Notes: generated from the letters alone by a model not told the origin. A stretch of DNA of 64,000 nucleotides from CAYFKJ01 sp964343605 (GCA_964343605.1 CAYFKJ010000007.1:124001-188000); one strand, 5' to 3'; positions 52,404-63,156 are shown, counted from the first letter of the stretch. Numbers and translations are program-made.

Positions 52404-52566
52404 TCATTCCGGACAAGGCCGAAGGCCGCGATCCGGAATCCAGGTTTTCATTTTTTTTCCTCATTCGGGGGATTCGAAAAAAACAAACTGGACCCCGGAT
52501 CAAGTCCGGGGTGACGTTGTGGAGGGTTGGTCCTTCCCATCGTCATTCCGGCGCATTCCGGAATCC
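52404..52566. repeat. Cluster of three GC-rich intergenic inverted repeats
   Basis: Three related hairpin elements lie between recO and era. ATTCCGGA (52406-52413) pairs with TCCGGAAT (52432-52439); CCCCGGA (52493-52499) pairs with TCCGGGG (52505-52511); and ATTCCGGAAT is a palindrome at 52554-52563. GTCATTCCGG starts two of them. They are of a kind scattered through alphaproteobacterial genomes. The whole 291-base gap (52348-52638) contains nothing else recognisable. Confidence 0.8.
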
Positions 52567-52638
52567 AATTTTTTCTCGGTCTGTTGCGATGCAAAAAAAG
52601 TTTGGCTGTCCAAGTCCGGGTCGACGCAGGAGGCGAAC

Positions 52639-53568
52639 CTACTTCGGGAAATCCAGACCCATCTCCCGGTACCGCTCCGGGTCGTCGAGCCAGTTTTCGC
52701 GGACCTTGACGAAGATGAAGAGGTGGACGCGCCGCTCCATTTGTTCCTCGAGGTCCTTGCGGGCGGCCTCCCCGACCTTCTTGACCAGCGCGCCCTTCTT
52801 GCCCAGGACGATGCCCTTGTGGTTGGCGCGGGTGACGTAGACGACCTGGGAGATTTTGACGGAGCCGTCCTTGCGCTCCTCCCAGTCTTCGGTTTCGACG
52901 GTGAGCTGGTAGGGCAGTTCCTGGTGCAGGTTGATGAAGAGTTTCTCCCGCGTCACCTCCGCCGCCAGGTAGCGCCACGGCGCGGTGGCGATCTGGTCTT
53001 CGGGGTAAAGCCACGGTCCCGGCGGCAGCGCTTCGGCCAGATGGTTGCCGAGATCGGACACACCGTCGCCGGTCAGCGCCGAAATCATGAAGACATCGGT
53101 AAACAAAGGCGTACCATCCTCCAGGTGTTCCGCGTTCATGCGCTCCGCCAGGGCCAGCAATTCCGGCCGTTTGACGGCATCCACCTTGTTGATCACCAGG
53201 ATGGCGCGCCGGCCCGCGGCCTTGAGGCCGTCGACGATGCGCTGGGTGTCGTCGTCATCGGCCTTGACGGGACGCCGGGCGTCGACCAACAGCGCCACGA
53301 GATCGGCGTCGTCGGCCCCGGTCCAGGCATCCTCCACCATGGCTTTTTCCAGGCGGCGCTTGGGCGCGAAAATACCCGGCGTGTCGACGAAAACAAGCTG
53401 CGCCGGGCCCTCGGCGGCAATGCCGGTCAGGCGGGCCCGGGTGGTCTGGACCTTGGGGCTGACGATGGCGACCTTGGCGCCCACGAGCGCGTTCAGCAGG
53501 GTCGACTTGCCGGCATTGGGTGCGCCGATCAGCGCGATGAAGCCGCACCTGGTCGCAGCGCCGTTCAT
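52639..53568 (-). CDS. era: GTPase Era
   Basis: A 309-residue GTPase needed for 16S rRNA maturation and 30S assembly. The G domain shows G1 GAPNAGKSTLLNALVG, G3 VDTPGIF and G4 NKVD; a C-terminal KH RNA-binding domain follows (residues about 210-300). The ATG overlaps the rnc TGA (ATGA), the typical coupling. Immediately downstream lies a repeat cluster, then recO. Confidence 0.97.
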   Translation of the reverse strand: MNGAATRCGFIALIGAPNAGKSTLLNALVGAKVAIVSPKVQTTRARLTGIAAEGPAQLVFVDTPGIFAPKRRLEKAMVEDAWTGADDADLVALLVDARRPVKADDDDTQRIVDGLKAAGRRAILVINKVDAVKRPELLALAERMNAEHLEDGTPLFTDVFMISALTGDGVSDLGNHLAEALPPGPWLYPEDQIATAPWRYLAAEVTREKLFINLHQELPYQLTVETEDWEERKDGSVKISQVVYVTRANHKGIVLGKKGALVKKVGEAARKDLEEQMERRVHLFIFVKVRENWLDDPERYREMGLDFPK

Positions 53569-54284
53569 TTAGCCGCCCCGCCCTCGATCTGGCCGAGCAA
53601 CGCCGCCGCGGCCTCCTGTTCAGCCGCCCTTTTGGCGCTGCCGCGGCCGTCGGCCGTACCAATGCCCTCGACGGCCACCTCGATGGTGAAGACCGGCTCA
53701 TGCGGGGGACCTTCCCGGCCCACCTCGCGGTAGGCGGGCGGCGTCAGGCCGCGGGCATGGGCCAGTTCCTGAAGCCGCGTCTTGGCGTCCTTGGGCGCCG
53801 TCGTCAGTTCCTCGGCCAGCGCGTCCCAGTAGCGGTGAACGAACGCCGCCGCCGCCTCAATGCCGCCGTCGAGGAACAGCGCCCCGATCACCGCCTCGCA
53901 GGCATTGGCGAGAAGCGCAGGCTTGGCCCCGCCGCCGGCCTCGCGTTCGGCCTTGGCGAAGCGCATGTGGCCGCCGAGATCGATGCGGTTGGCGACCTCG
54001 GCCAGCGTTTCCTGGCGTACCAGTTCATTGAAACGCCGCGCCAGACGCCCGGCGTCGGCTTCGGGAAAGGTCTTCAGAAGATGATCGGCAATCACCAGCC
54101 CCAGCACCCGGTCGCCGAGAAACTCCAGACGCTCGTAGTCCCGCCCCTCGCCGCGTCCGGCGCTTTTGCGCGTCGTGGCGCTCGGGTGCGTCAGCGCTTC
54201 TTCGAGGAGTTCGGTTTGCGTGAAATCGTGGCCAAGCGCCTTAAGCAACCGGTCGCGTTGACGTTGCTTCTCCGCGGCCATCAC
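53565..54284 (-). CDS. rnc: Ribonuclease III
   Basis: A 239-residue double-strand-specific endonuclease acting on rRNA precursors and structured mRNA. The catalytic signature RLEFLGDRVLGLVIAD is at about 52-67, and the second acidic site (ACEAVIGALFLDGG) at about 125-138. A double-stranded RNA-binding domain occupies the C-terminal third (about 155-232). It overlaps lepB at its start and era at its end by four bases each, so the three are translated together. Confidence 0.96.
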   Translation of the reverse strand: MMAAEKQRQRDRLLKALGHDFTQTELLEEALTHPSATTRKSAGRGEGRDYERLEFLGDRVLGLVIADHLLKTFPEADAGRLARRFNELVRQETLAEVANRIDLGGHMRFAKAEREAGGGAKPALLANACEAVIGALFLDGGIEAAAAFVHRYWDALAEELTTAPKDAKTRLQELAHARGLTPPAYREVGREGPPHEPVFTIEVAVEGIGTADGRGSAKRAAEQEAAAALLGQIEGGAAK

Positions 54285-55117
54285 TCAATGCCGGTGAAAA
54301 AGCGCGAGTACCGCATGATCCAGGGCCATTTCCAAATCTGCCACCAGGCGCCCTCGCCATTGGTCGAGAAGAACAGGACATCGGCCCGGCCCACGAGGTT
54401 CTGTGCCGGGACCATGCCTACACCATCGCGAAAGCGCGAATCGACGGAATTGTCCCGGTTGTCGCCCATGGCGAAGTAATAGCCCTCGGGCACCTCGAAC
54501 ACGCGCGTGTTGTCGGCGGGAAAGTGCCCGTAATCGAGGGTGCGGTAGGTCACGCCGTTGGGCAGGGTTTCACGAAAGGTCGGGATGGCGTGCGGATTGC
54601 CCCCCGGTTTCTTGTGGATGAAATCCTTGACCTTGACGCGCTTCACCGGCTGGCCGTTGAGGAAGAGCGTGCCGTTGCGCATCTGTATTTTGTCCCCCGG
54701 CACGCCGATGATGCGCTTGATGTAGTCAGTCGAGTTGTCCTTGGGCAGCTTGAAGACGGCGACGTCGCCCCTTTCAACCGGGCTTTCGAAAATACGGCCG
54801 GAGAACAACGGCGGGCTGAACGGCAGGGAGTGCTTTGAATAGCCGTAGGAGAACTTGGAAACGAACAGATAATCGCCAACCAACAGCGTCGGCAGCATGG
54901 ATTCCGAAGGGATATTGAAAGGCTCGTAAGCCACCGTCCGAACGCCGACGGCGATCAGGACGGCGTAGATAATCGTACGGAACGTCTCCACCCAAGAGGA
55001 AGACTGAACCGCTTCCTCTGCTTCGCCGGAGGCGTCAGCAGAGGCCTCCGCTGCAGCCTCCCCGGCACCGGGCAGACGGGATAGGATCGCCTCCCAAATA
55101 TTCTTCAGTATTTCCAT
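54281..55117 (-). CDS. lepB: Signal peptidase I
   Basis: A 278-residue inner-membrane protease removing Sec signal peptides. The catalytic Ser is S73 (PSESMLPTLLVGD) and the Lys is K134 (DYIKRIIG). One membrane helix lies at about 43-62 (VETFRTIIYAVLIAVGVRTV). The N-terminal 40 residues are an Ala/Glu-rich tail without family counterpart. The downstream TGA overlaps the rnc start. Order acpS-lepB-rnc-era is conserved. Confidence 0.96.
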   Translation of the reverse strand: MEILKNIWEAILSRLPGAGEAAAEASADASGEAEEAVQSSSWVETFRTIIYAVLIAVGVRTVAYEPFNIPSESMLPTLLVGDYLFVSKFSYGYSKHSLPFSPPLFSGRIFESPVERGDVAVFKLPKDNSTDYIKRIIGVPGDKIQMRNGTLFLNGQPVKRVKVKDFIHKKPGGNPHAIPTFRETLPNGVTYRTLDYGHFPADNTRVFEVPEGYYFAMGDNRDNSVDSRFRDGVGMVPAQNLVGRADVLFFSTNGEGAWWQIWKWPWIMRYSRFFTGIE

Positions 55118-55155
55118 TAATTAATTTTCATAAAACATTGTTATTAAAGAATTAA

Positions 55156-55563
55156 TCAAGAACCCAATGGCATCGCCGTGATGATCACGATGGCCTGCGC
55201 CAGCGGGGGCTCGTCAGTGATGGTGAGCTCAATGACCGGCGTCATTCCCTCGGGCGTGATCTCTTCCAGGCGGACGGCGGCGCCGCCGGTCAGCGCCATG
55301 GTCGGTTTGCCGCTCGGCAGATTGACGACGCCCATGTCGCGCCAGAAAACGCCGCGCCGGAATCCGGTACCCAGCGCCTTCGAGCAGGCCTCCTTGGCGG
55401 CGTAGCGTTTGGCGTAGGAGGCGGCCCGATTGAGACGCTTGTCCGACTTGGCGCGCTCCAGTTCGGTAAAGCAGCGGTCGGTAAAACGCTGGCCGAAACG
55501 GTCCAGCGTTTTTTCGATGCGGCGGATATCGATCAGGTCGCTGCCCATGCCGATCATCATCAT
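55156..55563 (-). CDS. acpS: Holo-[acyl-carrier-protein] synthase
   Basis: A 135-residue phosphopantetheinyl transferase that activates acyl carrier protein. It shows the family start GMGSDLIDIRRIEKTLDRF and the catalytic motif YAAKEACSKALGTGF. Several ATG codons are clustered at the start (MMMIGM), so the exact first residue is uncertain by a few codons. It lies 16 bases after pdxJ and 38 before lepB in the conserved cluster. Confidence 0.95.
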   Translation of the reverse strand: MMMIGMGSDLIDIRRIEKTLDRFGQRFTDRCFTELERAKSDKRLNRAASYAKRYAAKEACSKALGTGFRRGVFWRDMGVVNLPSGKPTMALTGGAAVRLEEITPEGMTPVIELTITDEPPLAQAIVIITAMPLGS

Positions 55564-55579
55564 GACGAACGCTCCGGGG

Positions 55580-56329
55580 TCAGGCCCGCGCCTCGTCCAT
55601 CAGCGCACGCATCCGTTTGATGGCGGCGTCCAGGCCGACGAAGATGGCTTCGCCGATCAGGAAATGGCCGATGTTGAGTTCGACGACGTTGGGGATCTGG
55701 GCAACCGGACCGACCGTGTCGTAAGTGAGACCATGGCCCGCGTGGCATTCCAGACCGATTTTCTCCGCGTGGGCCGCGGCAACGACAACGCGCTCGAGTT
55801 CCCTCTCCTGCTCCTCGCCCTCGGCTTCGCAGTAGCTGCCGGTATGCAGTTCGACCACAGGCGCGCCCAGGCTGTAGGCGGCGTCCAGTTGGGCCGGTTC
55901 GGGATCGATGAACATGGAAACGCGGCTGCCGTTTTCCCGCAACGCCGCCACGTAGGGCGCCAGGTGGTTGTGGCCACCGGCGACATCGAGGCCGCCTTCG
56001 GTCGTCAGTTCCTCGCGCTTTTCCGGCACCAGGCAGACGGCGTGGGGCTTGTGCCTGAGCGCGATCTGCAGCATTTCCTCCGTCGCCGCCATTTCGAGGT
56101 TGAGCGGCAGGCCCAATCCCTCGCTCAGGCGGTGGATGTCGTCGTCGGAGATATGGCGGCGGTCTTCCCGCAGGTGCGCGGTAATGCCGTCGGCGCCGGC
56201 CTCCGCCGCCACCAGCGCCGCCCGCACGGGATCGGGATAGGCCACGCCGCGCGCATTGCGGATTGTTGCCACGTGATCGATGTTCACGCCGAGACGCAGA
56301 TGGGATTCTTCGTTAACCACACTCATCAC
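55580..56329 (-). CDS. pdxJ: Pyridoxine 5'-phosphate synthase
   Basis: A 249-residue TIM-barrel enzyme that condenses 1-deoxyxylulose-5-phosphate with 3-amino-2-oxopropyl phosphate in vitamin B6 synthesis. Family motifs: GVNIDHVATIRNARG near the N-terminus, LPLNLEMAATEEML, and the C-terminal ELNIGHFLIGEAIFVGL. It starts with GTG (overlapping the DUF2062 stop) or the following ATG. PLP made here is used by the threonine dehydratase and others, but there is no special link. Confidence 0.96.
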   Translation of the reverse strand: MMSVVNEESHLRLGVNIDHVATIRNARGVAYPDPVRAALVAAEAGADGITAHLREDRRHISDDDIHRLSEGLGLPLNLEMAATEEMLQIALRHKPHAVCLVPEKREELTTEGGLDVAGGHNHLAPYVAALRENGSRVSMFIDPEPAQLDAAYSLGAPVVELHTGSYCEAEGEEQERELERVVVAAAHAEKIGLECHAGHGLTYDTVGPVAQIPNVVELNIGHFLIGEAIFVGLDAAIKRMRALMDEARA

Positions 56330-56877
56330 TCTTCTTCCTTTGCCGCTATGCTACGCTTCTTTGCCAGACGTTCGCGCCGCGATTTCTGGTAACCGCCGAC
56401 CAGCGACCGCAACGGAAAATAAAACAGGCACCAAACCACGGCGCCGATGGGAATACTGGCCAACAACATGGGCAGGAATATGTCCATGAAGTTGTCGAAA
56501 ATGTAGGACATCGTGAGGGTTTCCGGCAGCGCGTTGCCGCCCTCGACCCCCATCAGCCACGCCCCTGTTGTATAGACCAGCCACCAGATAAAGGGAAACG
56601 TCCAAGGATTGCCAACCGCCGTGCCGATGGCCGAGGCCAGGATGTTGGCCCGGATCATCAGGGCCATGATGGCCGACAGCACGAAGTGAAATCCAACGAA
56701 GGGCGTGAACGACATGGCGGCGCCGCAGGCGAAGCCGGCGGCGATGGAATACGGCGTGCCCGGCAACCGCGCCAGGCGGTGCTTGGTATAGACCGTCGCC
56801 CGCTTCCAGCCGATGTGGGGCCAGATGAACCCCATGGCCTTCTGGCCGAACGTCAATTTTTTGCGGCGTTTGAACAC
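56326..56877 (-). CDS. DUF2062 membrane protein
   Basis: A 183-residue protein of the DUF2062 family, with about three membrane helices (around AMSFTPFVGFHFVLSAIMAL, FPFIWWLVYTTGAWLM and LLASIPIGAVVWCLFYF). Basic stretches flank them. The function is not established. In alphaproteobacteria it is commonly found in this cluster, between pyrE and pdxJ. Its stop overlaps the pdxJ start (GTGA). Confidence 0.88.
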   Translation of the reverse strand: MFKRRKKLTFGQKAMGFIWPHIGWKRATVYTKHRLARLPGTPYSIAAGFACGAAMSFTPFVGFHFVLSAIMALMIRANILASAIGTAVGNPWTFPFIWWLVYTTGAWLMGVEGGNALPETLTMSYIFDNFMDIFLPMLLASIPIGAVVWCLFYFPLRSLVGGYQKSRRERLAKKRSIAAKEEE

Positions 56878-56904
56878 CGTTATCCCACTCCGTACGCGTG
56901 TCGA

Positions 56905-57492
56905 TTATTTGAGGCCGCGGCTGCCCGGTTTGACGGCCTCGGTATCGGCCAGCTCGGGCGGCAGGGCGTCGGCCGGGTAGCTCGGCACCTTCAGGCCGGT
57001 TAATGCCACCAACGGCACGCCGAGATCAACCTCACCGTCCGAGCGGTCGATCAGGCAGCTCGCCGCCACCGTTTCGCCGCCGGCCGCGGCGATCGCCGCG
57101 ATGCATTCGCGCGACGACTTGCCGGTAGTGACGATGTCCTCCGCCATCAGGACGCGTGCGCCCTCGGCCAGTTCGAACCCCCGGCGCAGCGTGAATTCGC
57201 CTTCCACCCGTTCGGTGAAGATGGCGGGGACGCCCAACTGGCGGCCCATTTCGTAGCCCACCACGACGCCCCCCATGGCCGGCGAAACGACCATGTCGAT
57301 GGCGCCCTCGCCCAGCGCCGCGTTCACCTTGGCGGCCAGCGCATTGCACAGTTGGGCGGCCCGCTCGGGGTGCATCAGCACCTTGGCGCATTGCAGATAT
57401 ATCGGGCTGTGCAGGCCCGACGACAAGAGGAAATGGCCTTCGAGCAAGGCGCCGGTTTCGCGGAAGTGGCCGAGCACTTCGTCCTGGTTCAT
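56905..57492 (-). CDS. pyrE: Orotate phosphoribosyltransferase
   Basis: A 195-residue enzyme of pyrimidine synthesis transferring ribose-5-phosphate from PRPP to orotate. The PRPP-binding motif is MAEDIVTTGKSS, and the N-terminal part contains FLLSSGLHSPIYLQCAKVL. GGAG lies before the ATG. It sits between the RelA/SpoT gene and the DUF2062 gene; 27 bases separate it from each. Confidence 0.95.
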   Translation of the reverse strand: MNQDEVLGHFRETGALLEGHFLLSSGLHSPIYLQCAKVLMHPERAAQLCNALAAKVNAALGEGAIDMVVSPAMGGVVVGYEMGRQLGVPAIFTERVEGEFTLRRGFELAEGARVLMAEDIVTTGKSSRECIAAIAAAGGETVAASCLIDRSDGEVDLGVPLVALTGLKVPSYPADALPPELADTEAVKPGSRGLK

Positions 57493-57519
57493 TTCGGGAG
57501 GTACTCCAAGGTCTTGAGA

Positions 57520-59673
<2,154 letters not shown>

Positions 59674-59735
59674 GGCTAACCGTCAATTCCAATGGCGTTT
59701 TTCAGGGAATTTGATCTTAGCGCACCATCCGCCTC

Positions 59736-59848
59736 TGTCCCCCCCATCCTGTCCTTCCCCCGCCAGGGGGGAAGGGACTGAAAGATGAGTTGCTTGCGCT
59801 CAACAATATAGCCCTCCCCCTTGATGGGGGAGGGTTGGGTGGGGGTGG
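59736..59848. repeat. Dispersed GC-rich intergenic repeat, copy B
   Basis: About 113 bases, with the same two-hairpin design and the same orientation as the copy near 26.6 kb: CCTTCCCCCGCCAGGGGGGAAGG on the left and CCCTCCCCCTTGATGGGGGAGGG on the right, ending in TTGGGTGGGGGTGG. The centres differ. It fills the gap between the rel gene and rpoZ. Confidence 0.88.
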
Positions 59849-59873
59849 TGCCGTACGCTCCGACTCCAGGCAC

Positions 59874-59907
59874 AAAAAAGCGCGCGGCGGAGAGACCATC
59901 GCGCGCT
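59874..59907 (-). terminator. Rho-independent terminator after rpoZ
   Basis: On the minus strand, GCGCGCG and CGCGCGC arms (59906-59900 and 59886-59880) form a stem followed by six T residues. It lies about 70 bases after the rpoZ stop and before the rel gene, so the rel gene probably has its own promoter. Confidence 0.75.
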
Positions 59908-59980
59908 CTTGATGAGAGTAAGGGTGGCGAGCAGCGTCGCCGTCGTTGGCGGCAGTAACCGATGTTGCGGTCGCGCGCCC

Positions 59981-60361
59981 TCACGCTTCCTCCGCACTGT
60001 CTCCGGGAATTTCCTCGCCGACCGTCGGACCTTCTTCCGGCGCCGGCGCCGGTTCGGCCGCCTCGGCGTCGCCGTTGGCCCAATCGTGCGCGCTCATGAG
60101 CGAGGCCATGTCGTCCTCTTCCGGCTCGTCGATCTCGACGTGCTTCTGGAAACCCGTGACGACCGCCTCGATGAGATCCTCGACCGGCACCGTCTCGTCG
60201 GCGATTTCCCTGAGTGCGACGACGGGATTCTTGTCGTTGTCGCGCTCGACGGTGATCTCGGCGCCCGAGGACACCTGCCGGGCCCGTTGGGCCGACAACA
60301 TGACGAGGTCGAAACGGTTGGGAATCTTGACAATACAATCTTCGACGGTGACGCGAGCCAT
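59981..60361 (-). CDS. rpoZ: RNA polymerase subunit omega
   Basis: A 126-residue subunit aiding assembly of RNA polymerase. The conserved N-terminal half reads ARVTVEDCIVKIPNRFDLVM and LSAQRARQVSSGAEITVE. The C-terminal extension of about 45 residues is acidic and Pro/Glu-rich (AEPAPAPEEGPTVGEE), longer than in E. coli but common in alphaproteobacteria. It lies directly upstream of the (p)ppGpp synthetase gene, as is usual; omega forms part of a ppGpp site on polymerase in known cases. Confidence 0.96.
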   Translation of the reverse strand: MARVTVEDCIVKIPNRFDLVMLSAQRARQVSSGAEITVERDNDKNPVVALREIADETVPVEDLIEAVVTGFQKHVEIDEPEEDDMASLMSAHDWANGDAEAAEPAPAPEEGPTVGEEIPGDSAEEA

Positions 60362-60463
60362 CGTTGGTTCTCCAAAACTGGTCTGCTAAGGGGCCATAAA
60401 TATGCAACTCCGCGCGCCAAAGCAAGCACGGAAGTCCTTTATAACTAAACAAAATCGAGCTTT

Positions 60464-60481
60464 TTTGCGCTGCAGCGCAAA
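60464..60481. promoter_or_regulatory. 18-bp perfect palindrome between folK and rpoZ
   Basis: TTTGCGCTGCAGCGCAAA is its own reverse complement. It begins 11 bases after the folK stop and lies about 100 bases before rpoZ. No T-run follows on the folK strand, so an operator is as likely as a terminator. Confidence 0.4.
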
Positions 60482-60491
60482 TTTCGGCGTT

Positions 60492-61034
60492 TTAATCCGG
60501 CATTCGCTCGGCTTTTTGCCCGTCCGGCAGGCGCGACAGCATGTCCGCCAAGCCCTCTCCGGTCACGGGATGTTGCCAGTCCGGCAGGATGTCACGGAGC
60601 GGCAGCAGCACGAACGCGCGCTCCTGCAGCCTGGGGTGCGGCAAGAGCGGCGGCGTGTCTTCCCGAACCAACCGGCCGTAGGCCAGCAGGTCGAGATCGA
60701 GCACGCGGGCTTCGTTGACCTCCCGTCGCACGCGGCCGAACCGGGTCTCGATCTCGTGCAACGCCGCCAGCAGGGCCTCAGGGTCCAGCCCGGTTTCCAC
60801 GGCGGCAACGCCATTGACGTACCAGTTCTGGCTGGAAACCGGCACGGGCGCCGTCTTGTACCAGGGCGCGCGAGACACCACGTTAATACCAAGGCCCGGC
60901 ATGGCCGCCAGAGCCGCCTCCAGCGTCTCGCGCGGTTGGCCGAATTCGGACGGCAGGTTGGCGCCCAGCGCCACCAGCACGGCGTCGTCGGCGTTCACAA
61001 GTGCGTGCCCTGGCGATTTTGTTCCTTGCGACAT
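60492..61034 (-). CDS. folK: 2-amino-4-hydroxy-6-hydroxymethyldihydropteridine pyrophosphokinase
   Basis: A 180-residue enzyme of folate synthesis transferring pyrophosphate to the pterin. Motifs: AVLVALGANLPSEFG, the metal-binding ARVLDLDLLAYG and HPRLQERAFVLLPL. The N-terminal 14 residues are an extension. It is divergent from the NYN gene with an AT-rich 115-base gap between. Confidence 0.95.
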   Translation of the reverse strand: MSQGTKSPGHALVNADDAVLVALGANLPSEFGQPRETLEAALAAMPGLGINVVSRAPWYKTAPVPVSSQNWYVNGVAAVETGLDPEALLAALHEIETRFGRVRREVNEARVLDLDLLAYGRLVREDTPPLLPHPRLQERAFVLLPLRDILPDWQHPVTGEGLADMLSRLPDGQKAERMPD

Positions 61035-61149
61035 CGGGGGATCGGCCTAGATTAGAATGACAACAACTAAATAAGACAAAAAAAGCTCTATTTCGCCCAA
61101 TTCTATACTAATAAACAACTCTAATAAAATTGTGTAAGGGATTGAAATT

Positions 61150-61830
61150 ATGGATTTTTATGATGGTGAACGCACCGCGTTATTCATTGATGGCTCGAAC
61201 CTCTACGCCGCTGCCCGGGCGCTCGGATTCGATATAGACTATAAACGACTCCTGCAGGAATTCCGCAACAATACCCGGGTCATCCGCGCCCTTTATTACA
61301 CCGCCCTTCTGGAGGATCAGGAGTATTCCCCGATCCGGCCGCTGGTCGACTGGCTCGACTACAACGGCTACACCATGGTCACCAAGCCGACCAAGGAGTT
61401 CACCGATTCCATGGGCCGGCGCAAAATCAAGGGCAACATGGACATTGAAATCGCGGTCGACGCCATGGAGATGGCCGGGAACCTCGACCACGTCGTGCTG
61501 TTCTCGGGCGACGGCGATTTCCGCCGGCTGGTGGAGTGCCTGCAGAAGCACGGCGTCCGCGTGACGGTCGTCAGTACGGTACGCTCCCAGCCGCCCATGA
61601 TCGCCGACGAGCTGCGCCGCCAGGCCGACGTGTTCGTCGAACTGGCCGATATCCAGTCCGCCATCGCCCGCGAAGGCAACGCCCGCCACCATCACCACCA
61701 ACAGCACGCCGAACCGGCGCCGGTCGCCGACGACCGCGAAATGGAGGGCGGCGAGCTGCAGACGAAGACGCACGGCACGCCGGCGGAAGCCGAATTGCCG
61801 GATACGGAGACCATCACGTCCGTCGTTTGA
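61150..61830 (+). CDS. NYN domain-containing protein (LabA/DUF88 family)
   Basis: A 226-residue protein with an N-terminal PIN-like NYN ribonuclease fold (residues about 8-165). Acidic residues that bind metal in the family: D15 (LFIDGSNLYAA), those in GNMDIEIAVDAM, and SGDGDF. The C-terminal tail has a His-rich run (ARHHHHQQH) followed by acidic, low-complexity sequence. Members are proposed RNA-cleaving or RNA-binding proteins. AT-rich DNA with TATACT (61104-61109) lies upstream of the ATG. A family 5 UDG gene follows 14 bases downstream. Confidence 0.9.
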   Translation: MDFYDGERTALFIDGSNLYAAARALGFDIDYKRLLQEFRNNTRVIRALYYTALLEDQEYSPIRPLVDWLDYNGYTMVTKPTKEFTDSMGRRKIKGNMDIEIAVDAMEMAGNLDHVVLFSGDGDFRRLVECLQKHGVRVTVVSTVRSQPPMIADELRRQADVFVELADIQSAIAREGNARHHHHQQHAEPAPVADDREMEGGELQTKTHGTPAEAELPDTETITSVV

Positions 61831-61844
61831 TCTAAACTATCTCA

Positions 61845-62507
61845 ATGACCAACCTGCTTTCCCGGACCGAGGCCCTGGCCGGACCCGGTCCGGGCTGCGT
61901 GCTCTGCCCGCGCCTGGCCGAGTTTCTCGCCGGCCACCGCGCCGAACATCCCGATTGGCACAACGCACCGGTGCCGCCCTTCGGCCCCGACGACGCCTGG
62001 CTGCTGATCGTCGGCCTGGCGCCGGGCCTCAAGGGAGCCAACCGCACGGGCCGGCCCTTCACCGGCGACGGCGCCGGCGATCTTCTCTACCCCACCCTGA
62101 TCGACTTCGGCCTGGCCCGCGGCGTCTACGACCAGCGGCCCGACGATGGGCTCGAGATGGTCGGCGCCCGCATCACCAACGCCGTCCGCTGCGTGCCGCC
62201 GCAAAACAAGCCGACGGGGGCAGAGGCCCGCACCTGCCGGCCGTTCCTGGCCGCCGAGATCGAGGCCTTAAGCGAGCTCCGCGTCATCCTGGCGCTCGGG
62301 CGCATCGCCCACGACGCCGTGCTGACGACACTAGATCTCCGTAAAGCCGATTATCCCTTCGGCCACAACGCCCTGCACGCGCTGCCCGGCGGCCTGATGC
62401 TGGCGGACAGCTATCACTGTTCGCGCTATAACGTGAACACGCGGCGGCTGACGCCGGAGATGTTCGCGGACGTCTTTCGGGCCGCGAAGGAACTGGAACG
62501 CGAGTGA
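61845..62507 (+). CDS. Uracil-DNA glycosylase, family 5 (UDGb)
   Basis: A 220-residue iron-sulfur uracil-DNA glycosylase. Motif 1 GLAPGLKGANRTGRPFTGDG fits the family 5 type; motif 2 is seen as DSYHCSRYNVNTRRLTPEMF. Cysteines for the 4Fe-4S cluster are in CVLCPRL, RCVPPQ and CRPFL. It removes uracil and deaminated purines from DNA in known cases. It is cotranscribed with the NYN gene and with the isomerase-like gene that follows. Confidence 0.9.
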   Translation: MTNLLSRTEALAGPGPGCVLCPRLAEFLAGHRAEHPDWHNAPVPPFGPDDAWLLIVGLAPGLKGANRTGRPFTGDGAGDLLYPTLIDFGLARGVYDQRPDDGLEMVGARITNAVRCVPPQNKPTGAEARTCRPFLAAEIEALSELRVILALGRIAHDAVLTTLDLRKADYPFGHNALHALPGGLMLADSYHCSRYNVNTRRLTPEMFADVFRAAKELERE

Positions 62508-62515
62508 GGCCCGCC

Positions 62516-63100
62516 ATGCCGGCAACCCTGGAATTCTACTACGACCTCTCCAGCCCGCCCTCCTACATCGCGCACGAGCGTTTGGCGGGCGTGGCGGCGC
62601 GCACGGGTGCGGAAATCGTTCTGCGGCCCGTGCTGGTGGGCGGCGTCTTCAAACTGAGCGGCAACGCCGGTCCCGTCGACGTGCCGACCAAGCGGGCCTA
62701 CATGATGGAGACCGAACTGCCCCGCGCCGCCAAGCACTACGGCCTCGACCTCGATTTCCACGCAGGCGCGCCCTTCAACTCCCTCGGACTGATGCGCGGC
62801 GCCATAGTCGCCGACGAGGACGACCGGCTGGCGGACTACACGGCGGCGATGTTCCGCGCCCAATGGGCCGAAGCCCGCGACATGACGGATTTTGGCTCGC
62901 TCGCCCAGGCGCTCAATGCCATCAGCATTGACGCCGAAGCCCTCTTCGCCCGCACCCAGGAACAACCCATCAAGGACAAACTCATCGCCGCCACCGAAGC
63001 CGCCGTCACGAGAGGCGTCTTCGGCGTACCCACCATGTTTGTGGCCGACGAAATGTTCTTCGGCCAGGACCATTTGGATTTGGCAGAGGGGGCTTTATAG
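62516..63100 (+). CDS. 2-hydroxychromene-2-carboxylate isomerase/DsbA-like (kappa GST) family protein
   Basis: A 194-residue thioredoxin-fold protein with an inserted helical domain. The start EFYYDLSSPPSYIAHERL shows the DxxSP-type active site with Ser in place of the DsbA cysteine, as in HCCA isomerases and kappa GSTs. The C-terminal GVFGVPTMFVADEMFFGQ is also typical. A GTG at 62504 overlapping the UDG stop is an alternative start. The reaction is not established; glutathione-linked isomerisation is the family norm. Confidence 0.9.
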   Translation: MPATLEFYYDLSSPPSYIAHERLAGVAARTGAEIVLRPVLVGGVFKLSGNAGPVDVPTKRAYMMETELPRAAKHYGLDLDFHAGAPFNSLGLMRGAIVADEDDRLADYTAAMFRAQWAEARDMTDFGSLAQALNAISIDAEALFARTQEQPIKDKLIAATEAAVTRGVFGVPTMFVADEMFFGQDHLDLAEGAL

Positions 63101-63117
63101 GGGCGGCAAGCGCAGAA

Positions 63118-63156
63118 AATGGGGGACATATACTTGCTACATGTCCCCTTTATTTT
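63118..63156. terminator. Terminator between convergent genes
   Basis: GGGGACAT (63122-63129) pairs with ATGTCCCC (63141-63148), with TTTATTTT after it on the plus strand and an A-rich stretch on the other side. It lies between the isomerase-like gene and the RraA-like gene, which converge. Confidence 0.7.

Noticed and set aside
52404..52566. CRISPR array between recO and era
   Set aside because: The repeats are palindromic, of unequal length and irregularly spaced; no spacer pattern.
61129..61146. Third copy of the cyclase upstream element before the NYN gene
   Set aside because: ATTGTGTA is shared but the following bases do not align; likely chance.
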